A stretch of DNA of 21,210 nt from Myxococcales bacterium UBA1660 (GTDB lineage Bacteria; Myxococcota_A; Polyangia; Polyangiales; Houyiibacteriaceae): the NCBI GenBank assembly GCA_002320815.1, contig DCLA01000067.1, positions 1 to 21,210 of the forward strand, written 5' to 3'. Position 1 is the first letter of the stretch. Each line of letters opens with the position of its first letter. Positions 1 through 8,251 of the stretch are shown here, piece by piece. Below the pieces are notes generated by a model. That model was not told the origin of the DNA. It saw only the letters and a program-made list of their open reading frames with translations, and did not search any database. The translations under genes were made by a program, and so were the position numbers.

Positions 1-37
1 CCGCCCCCGTCCGCTGCGCGCCCTGCGGCCCCTCGAT

Positions 38-65
38 CGTTTGTTGGTTGACCGACCAACAAACG
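38..65. promoter_or_regulatory. Palindromic operator of the TetR-family gene
   Basis: An inverted repeat with perfect 11-base arms (38-48 and 55-65) and a 6-base centre lies 18 bases before the regulator's ATG. It is far more AT-rich than its surroundings, and it covers the predicted -35 box TTGACC (48-53). Size, symmetry and position fit an autoregulatory TetR-family operator. Binding by this particular regulator is inferred from adjacency. Confidence 0.8.
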
Positions 66-76
66 GGCCCCATCCT
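48..76 (+). promoter_or_regulatory. Promoter of the tetR-MBL-membrane protein operon
   Basis: A -35 box TTGACC (48-53) and a -10-like CATCCT (71-76) are separated by 17 bases. The -10 ends 7 bases before the ATG at 84, so the transcript probably starts at or next to the start codon. The -35 lies at the centre of the palindrome, so a bound repressor would block RNA polymerase. Confidence 0.55.
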
Positions 77-83
77 CTCCCTC

Positions 84-812
84 ATGGCCCGACCCAGCAA
101 CACCGAGGAGCGCCGCGCGCAGATCGTCCGCGGCGCCATGCACGTGGTCGCTCGCGAAGGGTTCGAGCGGGCCTCGGTGAGCCGCATCGCCAAGGCCGCG
201 GGGCTCGCGCCCGGCCTGGTGCACTACCACTTCGCCAACAAGCAGGAGGTCCTGCTGGCGTTGGGCGACGCGCTGGTCGCGGTCGCCGACGCGCGGCTGC
301 CGGAGCAGCCCGGGGAGCCGCGTGTGCTCCTGGACGCCTGGGTCGATGCGCACCTGGCTCGCGGCGAGGGCGCCTCGACCGAGGCGGTCGCCTGCTGGGT
401 CGCCCTCGGCGCGGAGGCGGTCTTCGTGCCCGAGGTTCGGTCGCTCTACCAACGCATCCTGGGCGAGCGTCGCGAGCGCTTGCTCTCGCTCCTGGCCGAC
501 GTCTGTCGCGCCGAAGGGCGCTCGACTCGCGGGCTCGACATCGTCGCCGCGTCGGTGCTCGCGTCCGTGGAGGGCTACTTCCAGATCGCGTTGGCCGCCC
601 CGGAGCTCGTCCCCGACGCCAGCGCCGGGGGCGCGGTCAAGGCCTCGCTCGCGGCCCTCCTCGCCGCGCAGCCGCCCACGCGGGCGAAGTCGACCTCGCG
701 AACGAAGTCGACCTCGCGAACGAAGTCGACCTCGCGAACCGCAGCGCCCCCCGCCAAGCCGCCGGCCGCGAAAGGCCGGGCCGCCAAGACCCGGAAAGGA
801 AAACACCGATGA
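84..812 (+). CDS. TetR/AcrR-family transcriptional regulator with basic repeat tail
   Basis: A 242-residue DNA-binding repressor of the TetR family. Residues 9-57 form the N-terminal helix-turn-helix domain, with the recognition-helix region SVSRIAKAAGLAPGLVHYHF at 31-50. Residues 60-195 are an all-helical ligand/dimer domain resembling BetI-type C-termini. Residues 198-242 are an extra tail: three copies of KSTSRT followed by a Lys/Ala/Pro stretch, like histone H1-type tails and absent from ordinary family members. I chose the ATG at 84 because MARPSNTEERR is a typical family start and a -10-like element lies 7 bases upstream; a start at 48 would lie inside the operator. Its TGA overlaps the next gene's ATG by 4 bases, so the MBL hydrolase is probably a regulated target. 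The ligand is unknown. Confidence 0.9.
   Translation: MARPSNTEERRAQIVRGAMHVVAREGFERASVSRIAKAAGLAPGLVHYHFANKQEVLLALGDALVAVADARLPEQPGEPRVLLDAWVDAHLARGEGASTEAVACWVALGAEAVFVPEVRSLYQRILGERRERLLSLLADVCRAEGRSTRGLDIVAASVLASVEGYFQIALAAPELVPDASAGGAVKASLAALLAAQPPTRAKSTSRTKSTSRTKSTSRTAAPPAKPPAAKGRAAKTRKGKHR
685..738 (+). repeat. Three exact 18-bp tandem repeats inside the TetR gene
   Basis: Three identical consecutive 18-base units (685-702, 703-720, 721-738) encode the sequence KSTSRT three times in the basic tail. The unit length is a multiple of three, so copy-number change by slippage would lengthen or shorten the tail without breaking the frame. It is an intragenic minisatellite; nothing links it to CRISPR or a mobile element. 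Confidence 0.95.
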
Positions 813-1561
813 CGCTCTCCTTCATCCCCTTGGGCATCGGCGATGCGTTCAGCGCGCTCCACTACGGGGCCTGTCTGGCCATCGAGCACCGGGAGGCCGA
901 CGAGTCCACCTGGCTCCTCGTCGACTGCCCGCACCCCATCCGCAAGATGCTCCGCGAGGGCGGCCTCGCCGCCGGTGTGCCCGAGCTGGACGTGGGCTCC
1001 TTCGCCGGCCTGGTGCTCACCCATCTGCACGCGGACCACGCGAGCGGCCTGGAGGGGTGGGGCTTCTTCCACCACTTCGCGCTCCAACGGCCCGCGCTCG
1101 TCGCGACCCACCCGCAGGTCCACCGCGACCTCTGGCAGACCTTGCAGCCCTCGATGGGCGTGCTCCTCCGCGGACCCGAGCGGACCCCGACGGAGTACGG
1201 CCTCGAGGACTACTTCGACGTGCGCCCCTTCACCGACACGACGACCATCGGGCCGTTCACCATCCGCTGCCGCACGACCTGGCACCACATCCCCACCATC
1301 GCGCTGCGCATCGAGGCCGGCGGCCGGGCCCTGGGCTACAGCGCGGACACCGCCTTCGATCCGGCGCTCGTCGAGTGGCTCGCGGACTGCGATCTCATCG
1401 TCCACGAGACCAACCTCGGCGGCGCCCACACGCCCTACGACCAGCTGCGCGAGCTGACGCCGGAGCTGCGCGCCAAGATGCGCCTCATCGCCTTCCCCGA
1501 CGGCTTCGAGCCCCAGCACATCGAGCCTCTGGTGCAGGGGCAGCGCGTGGGGGTGGGCTGA
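809..1561 (+). CDS. MBL-fold metallo-hydrolase (RNase Z/arylsulfatase-like)
   Basis: A 250-residue metallo-beta-lactamase-fold hydrolase. The metal-binding signature THLHADH is at 71-77 (H72, H74, D76, H77). Later candidate ligands are the His pair in TWHHIP, the Asp in GYSADTAFD and the His in IVHETNLGG, in the order seen in the RNase Z/arylsulfatase-like branch. No signal peptide is visible, so it is probably cytoplasmic. The ATG overlaps the TetR stop (ATGA, 809-812) and the TGA shares one base with the next ATG (TGATG, 1559-1563), so the three genes form one translationally coupled operon. The substrate cannot be told from sequence; a small molecule that also releases the TetR repressor would be a natural guess, but that is inference. 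Confidence 0.85.
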   Translation: MTLSFIPLGIGDAFSALHYGACLAIEHREADESTWLLVDCPHPIRKMLREGGLAAGVPELDVGSFAGLVLTHLHADHASGLEGWGFFHHFALQRPALVATHPQVHRDLWQTLQPSMGVLLRGPERTPTEYGLEDYFDVRPFTDTTTIGPFTIRCRTTWHHIPTIALRIEAGGRALGYSADTAFDPALVEWLADCDLIVHETNLGGAHTPYDQLRELTPELRAKMRLIAFPDGFEPQHIEPLVQGQRVGVG

Positions 1562-2043
1562 TGGTCGGCGGATCGCTTTTCGCGCCGCTCCGAATGCACG
1601 GCACTCGGGGGGGGACCCGCATCTTCCAGCGTACGTACGACGCGATGGAGGTCTCTACCTTCGTCTTGGTCGTGGCCCTCCATCTCCTGCCGGTTCTCGC
1701 GTTGCTGGGGCCGCTCCTGCCCACCCCGCCGCTCGTACACCTCGGGGTCGGGGCGTCGCTCGTCGTGGCCCTCGGCTCCCGAGGGGGCGTGTCGATCCAT
1801 TGCCGGGGTGAGCGGACGTCGGTCCGTCGGGTACTGTTCGGCATACCGACCCCATCGGTGACGACGCTGCAGGGGTCCCTGCGGATCACCGTCACGACGG
1901 TAGAGAAGGGCTACTATACCGACGTGCCTGCACTCCTCGTCGAGGACGGCGCCGCGCAGGTGCTCATCCAACCGTCGGACGGAGACGTCGAGCGTCTCGC
2001 GCAACTCCTCCGCAGTCAGATGGGGGCCGCGGAGGAGAGCTAG
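1561..2043 (+). CDS. Small membrane protein of unknown function
   Basis: I do not recognise this 160-residue protein. Two hydrophobic segments (about 31-53 and 56-73) are separated by a Pro-rich turn, followed by a soluble, beta-strand-rich C-terminal half (about 78-155). The architecture recalls bacterial PH-like membrane proteins (two helices plus a PH-type barrel), but no diagnostic motif supports that. The ATG overlaps the preceding TGA by one base. Later in-frame ATGs at 1594 and 1645 are possible starts; the latter would begin just before the first helix. Third-position GC looks lower than in neighbouring genes. It is convergent with the peptidase gene, 30 bases away. Confidence 0.65.
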   Translation: MVGGSLFAPLRMHGTRGGTRIFQRTYDAMEVSTFVLVVALHLLPVLALLGPLLPTPPLVHLGVGASLVVALGSRGGVSIHCRGERTSVRRVLFGIPTPSVTTLQGSLRITVTTVEKGYYTDVPALLVEDGAAQVLIQPSDGDVERLAQLLRSQMGAAEES

Positions 2044-2046
2044 CGT

Positions 2047-2061
2047 CATCGCGTCGCGATG
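2047..2061. terminator. Possible bidirectional hairpin between convergent genes
   Basis: A 7-base inverted repeat (CATCGCG / CGCGATG) with a single central base lies in the 30-base gap between the convergent membrane protein and peptidase genes. The position suits a shared terminator. No T-run follows on either strand, so intrinsic termination is uncertain. Confidence 0.3.
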
Positions 2062-2073
2062 GCGCTCGGGGCC

Positions 2074-4338
2074 CTACTCCAGGGCGGTGCGCAGGAAGGT
2101 CATGATGCGGCCCTGGAGGGCGCGGGCCACGGCGGGGTCGGCGACCATGTGGGTCGAGCCCGCGAGGACGACGAGCTCGTGGGGCTTGCCGGCGCGCATC
2201 AGGGCGTCGCTCATCTTCAGCGCGTGCACGAAGTAGACGTTGTCGTCGCTGGTGCCGTGGATGATCATCAGCGGTCGCTCGAGCTCGGCGGCGTAGGTGA
2301 GGACCGAGGCGGCGTCATAGCCCTCGCGGTTCTCGTCGGGCAGGCCCATGAAGCGCTCGGTGTAGTGGGTGTCGTAGTCGCGCCAGTCGGCGACCGGGGC
2401 TCCGGCGACCCCGACCTTGAAGACGTCCGGCCGCTGCATCACGGCGTGGGCCGAGAAGTAGCCGCCGAAGCTCCACCCGTAGACGCCGACGCGCTCCAGG
2501 TCCATCTCGGGGACCGCGGCGCCCAGGGCCCGGAGGCCCTCCACCTGGTCGGCGAGGGCCAGCTCGATGAGGTTGCCGCGGGTGGCGCGCTCCCACTCCC
2601 GGCCGCGCCCGGGGGTCCCCCGGCCGTCGAGGCTGACGACGAGGAACCCGTGGTCCGCCTGCCACTGCTCGCGCAGGTAGCGGTCCCGGCCCTTGCGCAC
2701 CTTCACGTAGCCCGGCCCGGCGTAGACCGAGAGCAGCACCGGGTAGGCGCGCCCGGCCTCGAAGTCGCGGGGGCGGATCACCGCGGCGTGGTAGCCGCGC
2801 TCCCCCACGGTCATGAACTCCACCGCGGGCAGGAAGGGCGGCGCTTCGCTCTCGTCGGCGAGCTGGTGGAGCGTGCGCTCGGTGCCCCGGCGGACGGCGA
2901 AGGTCATGCCCTCGGCCTGAGTGTCGGCGACGTGGACCCAGAGGGGCTCGCCGTCGACCGCCGGCCCCAGGGTCGCCTCGTGCCAGCCGGCGGCCCGGGT
3001 GATCCGCTGGGGCTCGCCCTGCAGGGGCACGCGCACGATGTGGCGCTCGGTGGGATCCGCCGAAGCCTCGATCCACACCGCGGCGCCGTTCTCCTCCACG
3101 CCCAGGGTGCTCACGTAGCCCAGCTCGGGCGGGGTGAGCGCGCGGACCAGGTCCCCGTTCTCGTCCCGGAGCTCGAGCTGCCAGTGACCGCTGCGTTCGC
3201 TGCTCCAGAGCATCAGCGGTTGCTCGCCGCCGGTGATCCAGCGGGGCAGCGAGTGGTCGATGTTCAGCCAGGCGTCGTCGCGCTCTTCCACCAGGCGGGT
3301 GGTGCGCGCGGTGTCCGGGTCCACGACCAGGATCCGCTCGAGCTGCTGGGTCCGATCCTGGACCAGGAGGGTCAACGGGGCGTCGGCCTGCCAGGTCACC
3401 TTGGCCAGGTAGGGCAGCGAGTCGTGGTCCCAGCTCACCCACTTGGTGCGGCCGCCGTTCACGCCGATGAGGCCCAGGCGCACCTGCGCGTTGGCGGTCC
3501 CGGCCCGCGGGTAGCGCGCCGCGTGGGGCTCGGCCGCGGGGTCGATGGGGTTCGACGCGAAGAGGACCTCGACGCCGCTCTCGTCGTTCTGCTGGAAGAG
3601 CAGGGTGCGCGAGTCGGGCGACCACCAGTACCCGTGGTAGCGGCTCATCTCTTCCTGGGCGACGAACTCGGCCAGGCCGTTGCTGATGGTCTCGCTGGCG
3701 TCGTTCGTCAGCCGGCGCTGGGTGCCGCGCGCCACGTCGATGACGTAGAGGTCCCGGCCACGCACGCAGGCGACGTACTTCCCGTCCGGCGAGAAGCGCG
3801 GGTCGTTGGCGTAGCCGCCCTCGCTGGGGAGCTCCCGGATGCTGTCGGGCTCGGCGCTCCGTCGCTGCACCACGAAGAGCTTTCCGCTCAGCGGCACGAG
3901 GAGCTGGGTGCCGTCGCTGGAGAGCTGGAAGCTGGTGATGCCCCGCGCGGTGAGCCGCAGGCGCTCCCGGAGCGCGCGCTCCTCGGCGGAGAGCTCGGCC
4001 GCGGTGCCACCCAGGAGCTGCGCGGCGGTGAGCACCTCGCGCTCCCGACCGCTGGCGACGTCGAAGGCATAGAGGGCGCGGTCCGAGTCCCGGGCGCCGG
4101 AGCGGAGGAAGAGGACTTCGCTTCCGTCCGGGGTGATCTCGAACCCGGTGGGCCGGCCCGAGCGGAAGCCCCCGGTGGCGGCGTAGAGCTCCAGGAAGCC
4201 GCCGTCGTCGTGGGCGATCACCGCGTCATCGGTGATGTCGCCGCCGGTGGCGCCGGTCTGCGCGCCGGGCTCGGGGCAGGGGGTGGTGCCGCCGCCGCAG
4301 GCGACCAGGACGAGGCAGAGGAGGGCCGAGCGGGTCAT
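2074..4338 (-). CDS. DPP-IV-like S9 family prolyl peptidase, lipoprotein
   Basis: A 754-residue serine peptidase of the prolyl oligopeptidase (S9B, dipeptidyl peptidase IV) type, which releases X-Pro dipeptides from peptide N-termini. The N-terminus is a lipoprotein signal ending LVAC, with Cys14 as lipidation site, so it is exported and membrane-anchored. A long beta-propeller region (about 40-500) contains the segment AEFVAQEEMSRYHGYWW, whose paired Glu residues match those that bind the substrate amino group in DPP-IV. The C-terminal alpha/beta-hydrolase domain carries GWSFGGY (Ser about 623), HGTSDDN (Asp about 698) and GSTHM (His about 730), a complete triad. Length is normal for the family. 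A -10-like TAGGGT lies 10 bases before the ATG. The 3' end is convergent with the preceding operon; it starts divergently from the acyl-CoA synthetase. Confidence 0.93.
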   Translation of the reverse strand: MTRSALLCLVLVACGGGTTPCPEPGAQTGATGGDITDDAVIAHDDGGFLELYAATGGFRSGRPTGFEITPDGSEVLFLRSGARDSDRALYAFDVASGREREVLTAAQLLGGTAAELSAEERALRERLRLTARGITSFQLSSDGTQLLVPLSGKLFVVQRRSAEPDSIRELPSEGGYANDPRFSPDGKYVACVRGRDLYVIDVARGTQRRLTNDASETISNGLAEFVAQEEMSRYHGYWWSPDSRTLLFQQNDESGVEVLFASNPIDPAAEPHAARYPRAGTANAQVRLGLIGVNGGRTKWVSWDHDSLPYLAKVTWQADAPLTLLVQDRTQQLERILVVDPDTARTTRLVEERDDAWLNIDHSLPRWITGGEQPLMLWSSERSGHWQLELRDENGDLVRALTPPELGYVSTLGVEENGAAVWIEASADPTERHIVRVPLQGEPQRITRAAGWHEATLGPAVDGEPLWVHVADTQAEGMTFAVRRGTERTLHQLADESEAPPFLPAVEFMTVGERGYHAAVIRPRDFEAGRAYPVLLSVYAGPGYVKVRKGRDRYLREQWQADHGFLVVSLDGRGTPGRGREWERATRGNLIELALADQVEGLRALGAAVPEMDLERVGVYGWSFGGYFSAHAVMQRPDVFKVGVAGAPVADWRDYDTHYTERFMGLPDENREGYDAASVLTYAAELERPLMIIHGTSDDNVYFVHALKMSDALMRAGKPHELVVLAGSTHMVADPAVARALQGRIMTFLRTALE

Positions 4339-4348
4339 CGTGCCGCGG

Positions 4349-4354
4349 ACCCTA
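4349..4354 (-). promoter_or_regulatory. -10-like element of the peptidase gene
   Basis: TAGGGT on the minus strand ends 10 bases before the ATG at 4338. I see no convincing -35 box. It belongs to the repeated pattern of hexamers placed just before start codons in this window. Confidence 0.35.
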
Positions 4355-4389
4355 CGTTTGCCGCCGCCCGAACGCCACTGGGGGCGTGC

Positions 4390-4395
4390 TACACC
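4390..4395 (+). promoter_or_regulatory. -10-like element of the acyl-CoA synthetase gene
   Basis: TACACC (in the context GCTACACC) ends 8 bases before the GTG at 4404. It supports that start over the upstream GTG at 4386, which would precede the -10. No clear -35 is visible. Confidence 0.35.
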
Positions 4396-4403
4396 GCTCC
4401 TCG

Positions 4404-5915
4404 GTGATCCACGTCGGCCGCATGCTCTCCGAGGGAGCCCGCCTGCACCCCGAGCGGCCCGCGCTGGTCGATGGGCTCACCGGCGAGGTCACCGCCTACG
4501 GCGCGCTCGACGCCCGCGCCGCCGCCTACGGCACCGCGCTGGCCCTGACGCCGGGGGACCGGGTGGTCCTCTGTGCGGAGAGCTCGGTGGCCGCGGTGGC
4601 CGCGTTCTTCGGCATCGTCCACGCCGGCGGCGTGGTGGTCCCGGTGCCCACCGCGGCGTCCGCGCGCGAGCTCGCCTTCCGCGCGGAGCACGCCGGCGCG
4701 GTGCGCGTCCTGGTCGACGAGCACACCGCCCCCCTCGCCGCGCGCACTTCGGTCCCGGTGACGGACCTCGCGGACCTGGACCCCGCGGCGACGCCGCTGC
4801 GGCTGGTCGCCGAGCCCCAGGGGCGGGCGATGATTCTCTACACCTCCGGAACCACCGGCTCGTCGAAGGGCGCGGTAATCCGGCACGACTCGCTGGTGGC
4901 ACACACCAGCGCGCTGGTGCACCACACCCTGGACCTGCACGCCGACGACGTGGTGCTGGGCGTCCTCCCCCTGGCTCACAGCTATGGGATCCGCATGGCG
5001 GTGCTGGTCCCCTTCTTCGCCGGCGCGCGGACGGTGGTCGTGGCCCGCGCGGGGCTCGGGGGCCGCTTCGACGCCGAGCGCACGTTGGCCATCGCCGCCG
5101 ATCACGGGGTGACCTGGTTGCCCGGGGTCCCCACCATGTTCTCCGCCTGGGGTCGCGCCGCCGGCGAGCCCTGGCCTGCGCTCCGCTGGGCCCTCAGCGC
5201 CGGCGCGCCGCTGGCGCCGGCGATCCGCGAGCGCGCCGAGGCCCGCCTCGGCGCGCCGGTTCGCGAGGGCTACGGCCTCACCGAGGCCACCTTCACCGCC
5301 ATCGACGCGCCGACCCGCGACGCCTCGGTACCGGGGACCGTGGGTCGACCGGTGTGGGGCGTGGAGGTGCGGGTGGTGGACCCGTCGGGCGCGGCTCTTC
5401 CGGCGGGCGCCGAGGGCGAGGTGGAGGTCCGCGGCCAGAACGTGATGGCCGGGTACCTGGACGACCCCGAGGCGACCGCGGCGGCGACCCACGCGGGCTG
5501 GCTGCGCACCGGGGACCTGGGCGTCCTCGACGACACGGGGCGCCTCTTCATCGTCGACCGACTGAAGGACCTGGTCCTCCGCGGCGGGGTCAACGTGGTC
5601 CCCGCGGAGGTCGAAGCGATCCTCGCCCGCGCGCCCGGCGTGCTCGCGGTCGCCGCGGTGGGCCGGCCCGACCCGCACCTCGGCGAGGAGCTGGTGGCGG
5701 TGGTGGTCGCCAGCGACGGCTTCGACCCGGCGGCGCTCCATCGCTTCGCCCGCGAGGAGCTCGGCGCCGCCAAGGCGCCCCGGGAGCTGGTGGTGGTCCC
5801 CGAGCTGCCCGTCGGCGCTTCGGGCAAGGTGCTCCGCCGCGCCCTGCGCGACGCCATCGCCGCCGGCGAGCTGCGGCCGGTGCCGCTCAAGAGCGCAGGA
5901 TTGGCCGCCGACTGA
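4404..5915 (+). CDS. AMP-forming acyl-CoA synthetase (class I adenylate-forming enzyme)
   Basis: A 503-residue cytoplasmic ligase that activates a carboxylic acid to an acyl-adenylate and then, in most relatives, to the CoA thioester. All core motifs are present: YTSGTTGSSKG (146-156, phosphate loop), GYGLTEA (289-295), RTGDLG (368-373), the hinge region DRLKD (385-389), and PVGASGK with the catalytic Lys at about 475. The length is typical of fatty-acyl or aryl-CoA ligases. The acid cannot be deduced. The GTG at 4404 is preferred because of the -10-like element at 4390-4395; a GTG at 4386 would add six residues. The last 29 bases overlap the convergent MATE gene. Confidence 0.9.
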   Translation: MIHVGRMLSEGARLHPERPALVDGLTGEVTAYGALDARAAAYGTALALTPGDRVVLCAESSVAAVAAFFGIVHAGGVVVPVPTAASARELAFRAEHAGAVRVLVDEHTAPLAARTSVPVTDLADLDPAATPLRLVAEPQGRAMILYTSGTTGSSKGAVIRHDSLVAHTSALVHHTLDLHADDVVLGVLPLAHSYGIRMAVLVPFFAGARTVVVARAGLGGRFDAERTLAIAADHGVTWLPGVPTMFSAWGRAAGEPWPALRWALSAGAPLAPAIRERAEARLGAPVREGYGLTEATFTAIDAPTRDASVPGTVGRPVWGVEVRVVDPSGAALPAGAEGEVEVRGQNVMAGYLDDPEATAAATHAGWLRTGDLGVLDDTGRLFIVDRLKDLVLRGGVNVVPAEVEAILARAPGVLAVAAVGRPDPHLGEELVAVVVASDGFDPAALHRFAREELGAAKAPRELVVVPELPVGASGKVLRRALRDAIAAGELRPVPLKSAGLAAD

Positions 5916-7230
5916 TCCGGTGGAAGCGCAGCGCGAGGGTCAGGGCCACCAAGGCCAGCCCGGTGCTGAGCCCCCACCAGAGCCCCACCGGCCCGAGCCC
6001 GAGCCCGTAGGCCAGACCGAGCCCCACGGGGAGCCCCACCAGGTAGTGGCCGCCGACGTTGGCCCAGAAGACCGGGGTGGTGTCGCCCGCGCCGCGCAGG
6101 ATGCCGGCGCCCACCGCCTGGGCGCCGTCGACGATCTGGAAGACGGCGGCCACCCGCAGGAGCACCACCGCCGCGGCGGCGGCGTCGGGGTCGTCGATCA
6201 GGATCCCCACCAGCTCGCCGGGGACGCTCCAGAAGACCGTCGAGCTCACCACCATCAGGGCCAACCCCAGCCCCAGCGCGGTGAACCCGGCGACCCGGGT
6301 GCCGTGGACGTCGCCCTGGCCCACCGCGCGGCCCACCCGCACGGAGCCGGCGCTGCCGATGGCGATGGTCACCTGGAAGGTGAGGGAGGCCAGGGTCAGC
6401 GCCACGTGGTGCGCGGCGAGCTGGACCGGGCCGAAGTAGCCCACCAGCAGGGTCACCAGCGAGAACATGCCGACCTCGGCGAAGAGCTGGCCCGAGAGCG
6501 GGAGCCCCAGCCGAGTGGCCCGCATCAACGCCCCGCGATCGGGTCGGCGGTCGCCGGGCACCCGACCGACACCGACCAGCATGGCGCCGGTCATCACCGC
6601 CGAGGCCAGGCTCGAGGCCCACCCGGCGCCGCGCGCGCCCATGCCCTCGAAGCCCCACCCGCCGACGATGAGGACCTTGGCCACCGCCGCGTTGAGGATC
6701 ACCGCCAGCACCGACCCGATGAGCAGCGGCCGGATGGTCCCCTGGGCCTGGAGGTAACCGCGGGCGGCCACCCCGACCAGGAAGGGAACCACGCCCGGGA
6801 TGCGCGCCAGGCAGTAGCGGGCCGTGGACTCCGCGGTCTCGGGATCGAGCCCGATGTCCGGCAGCACGAGCGCGGCTCCGAGCACCAGGCCCACCACCGG
6901 GACCGAGACCAGGAGCGCCAACCACAGCGCCTGCCAGGCGTAGTGGCCCGCGGCGCGCTCCTCGCCGGCGCCGAAGGCCTGGGCGAAGAGCGGGTCGAAG
7001 CCGAGCACCATGCCCATGCCCAGCACCTTCACCGCGAAGAGGATCGAGTTGCCCAGGCCGATACCGCTCTGCTCGATGGCCCCCAGGGGCGCGGCGTACC
7101 CGGTGTTGATCGCGGCGATGCCCGATTGGGCGAGCTGCATCAGCGCCAGGGGCGCCGCGAGCACGAGCAGCGCGCGCAGCTCGGTCGCCGGCCGTCCGGT
7201 CACGGGGGGCTGGGCCTCGTCGGCGCGCAT
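5887..7230 (-). CDS. MATE-family multidrug/cation exporter
   Basis: A 447-residue integral membrane protein with about 12 hydrophobic helices in two similar halves, as in NorM/DinF-type MATE transporters, which export cationic drugs or metabolites in exchange for Na+ or H+. Family-like features are the N-terminal LAAPLALMQLAQSGI segment and, in the second half, LGLPLSGQLFAEVGMF and the segment ending GILRGAGDTTP. I chose the ATG at 7230 (MRADEAQPP) because a -35/-10 pair lies immediately upstream; an upstream TTG at 7287 would precede that promoter. The 3' end overlaps the convergent acyl-CoA synthetase by 29 bases. The substrate is unknown. Confidence 0.9.
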   Translation of the reverse strand: MRADEAQPPVTGRPATELRALLVLAAPLALMQLAQSGIAAINTGYAAPLGAIEQSGIGLGNSILFAVKVLGMGMVLGFDPLFAQAFGAGEERAAGHYAWQALWLALLVSVPVVGLVLGAALVLPDIGLDPETAESTARYCLARIPGVVPFLVGVAARGYLQAQGTIRPLLIGSVLAVILNAAVAKVLIVGGWGFEGMGARGAGWASSLASAVMTGAMLVGVGRVPGDRRPDRGALMRATRLGLPLSGQLFAEVGMFSLVTLLVGYFGPVQLAAHHVALTLASLTFQVTIAIGSAGSVRVGRAVGQGDVHGTRVAGFTALGLGLALMVVSSTVFWSVPGELVGILIDDPDAAAAAVVLLRVAAVFQIVDGAQAVGAGILRGAGDTTPVFWANVGGHYLVGLPVGLGLAYGLGLGPVGLWWGLSTGLALVALTLALRFHRISRRPILRS

Positions 7231-7238
7231 GGTCCCGG

Positions 7239-7267
7239 AGCCTGTTCCGCGCAATGCCCCGGGGCAA
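7239..7267 (-). promoter_or_regulatory. Promoter of the MATE exporter gene
   Basis: On the minus strand TTGCCC (7267-7262) and CAGGCT (7244-7239) are 17 bases apart, and the -10 ends 8 bases before the ATG at 7230. It fits the near-leaderless arrangement seen elsewhere in the window. Confidence 0.5.
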
Positions 7268-7306
7268 CGCGGTGCGAGCGAACACAATCGGGGGCGCCTG
7301 CATCAC

Positions 7307-7335
7307 CTGAACGCGTCGCGTCCATGGTGTAGGCT
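7307..7335 (+). promoter_or_regulatory. Promoter of the rimK pair
   Basis: CTGAAC (7307-7312) and TAGGCT (7330-7335) are 17 bases apart, and the -10 ends 7 bases before the ATG at 7343. There is no Shine-Dalgarno sequence between them. It lies back-to-back with the MATE promoter in the 112-base divergent gap. Confidence 0.55.
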
Positions 7336-7342
7336 CGCCCCG

Positions 7343-8247
<905 letters not shown>

Positions 8248-8251
<4 letters not shown>

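Noticed and set aside
685..738. CRISPR-like repeats
   Set aside because: The units are contiguous with no spacers, are 18 bases long, and encode an in-frame peptide repeat.
41..1561. A single long frame joining the TetR and MBL region
   Set aside because: Only the part from 809 has protein-like content. Upstream it is an out-of-frame reading of the TetR gene, so it is not a TetR-MBL fusion.
2059..4407. A 782-codon open frame on the plus strand opposite the peptidase gene
   Set aside because: It is the antisense shadow of a gene with complete peptidase motifs. Its translation is Gly/Ala/Val/His-rich low complexity, as expected from GC-rich antisense frames.
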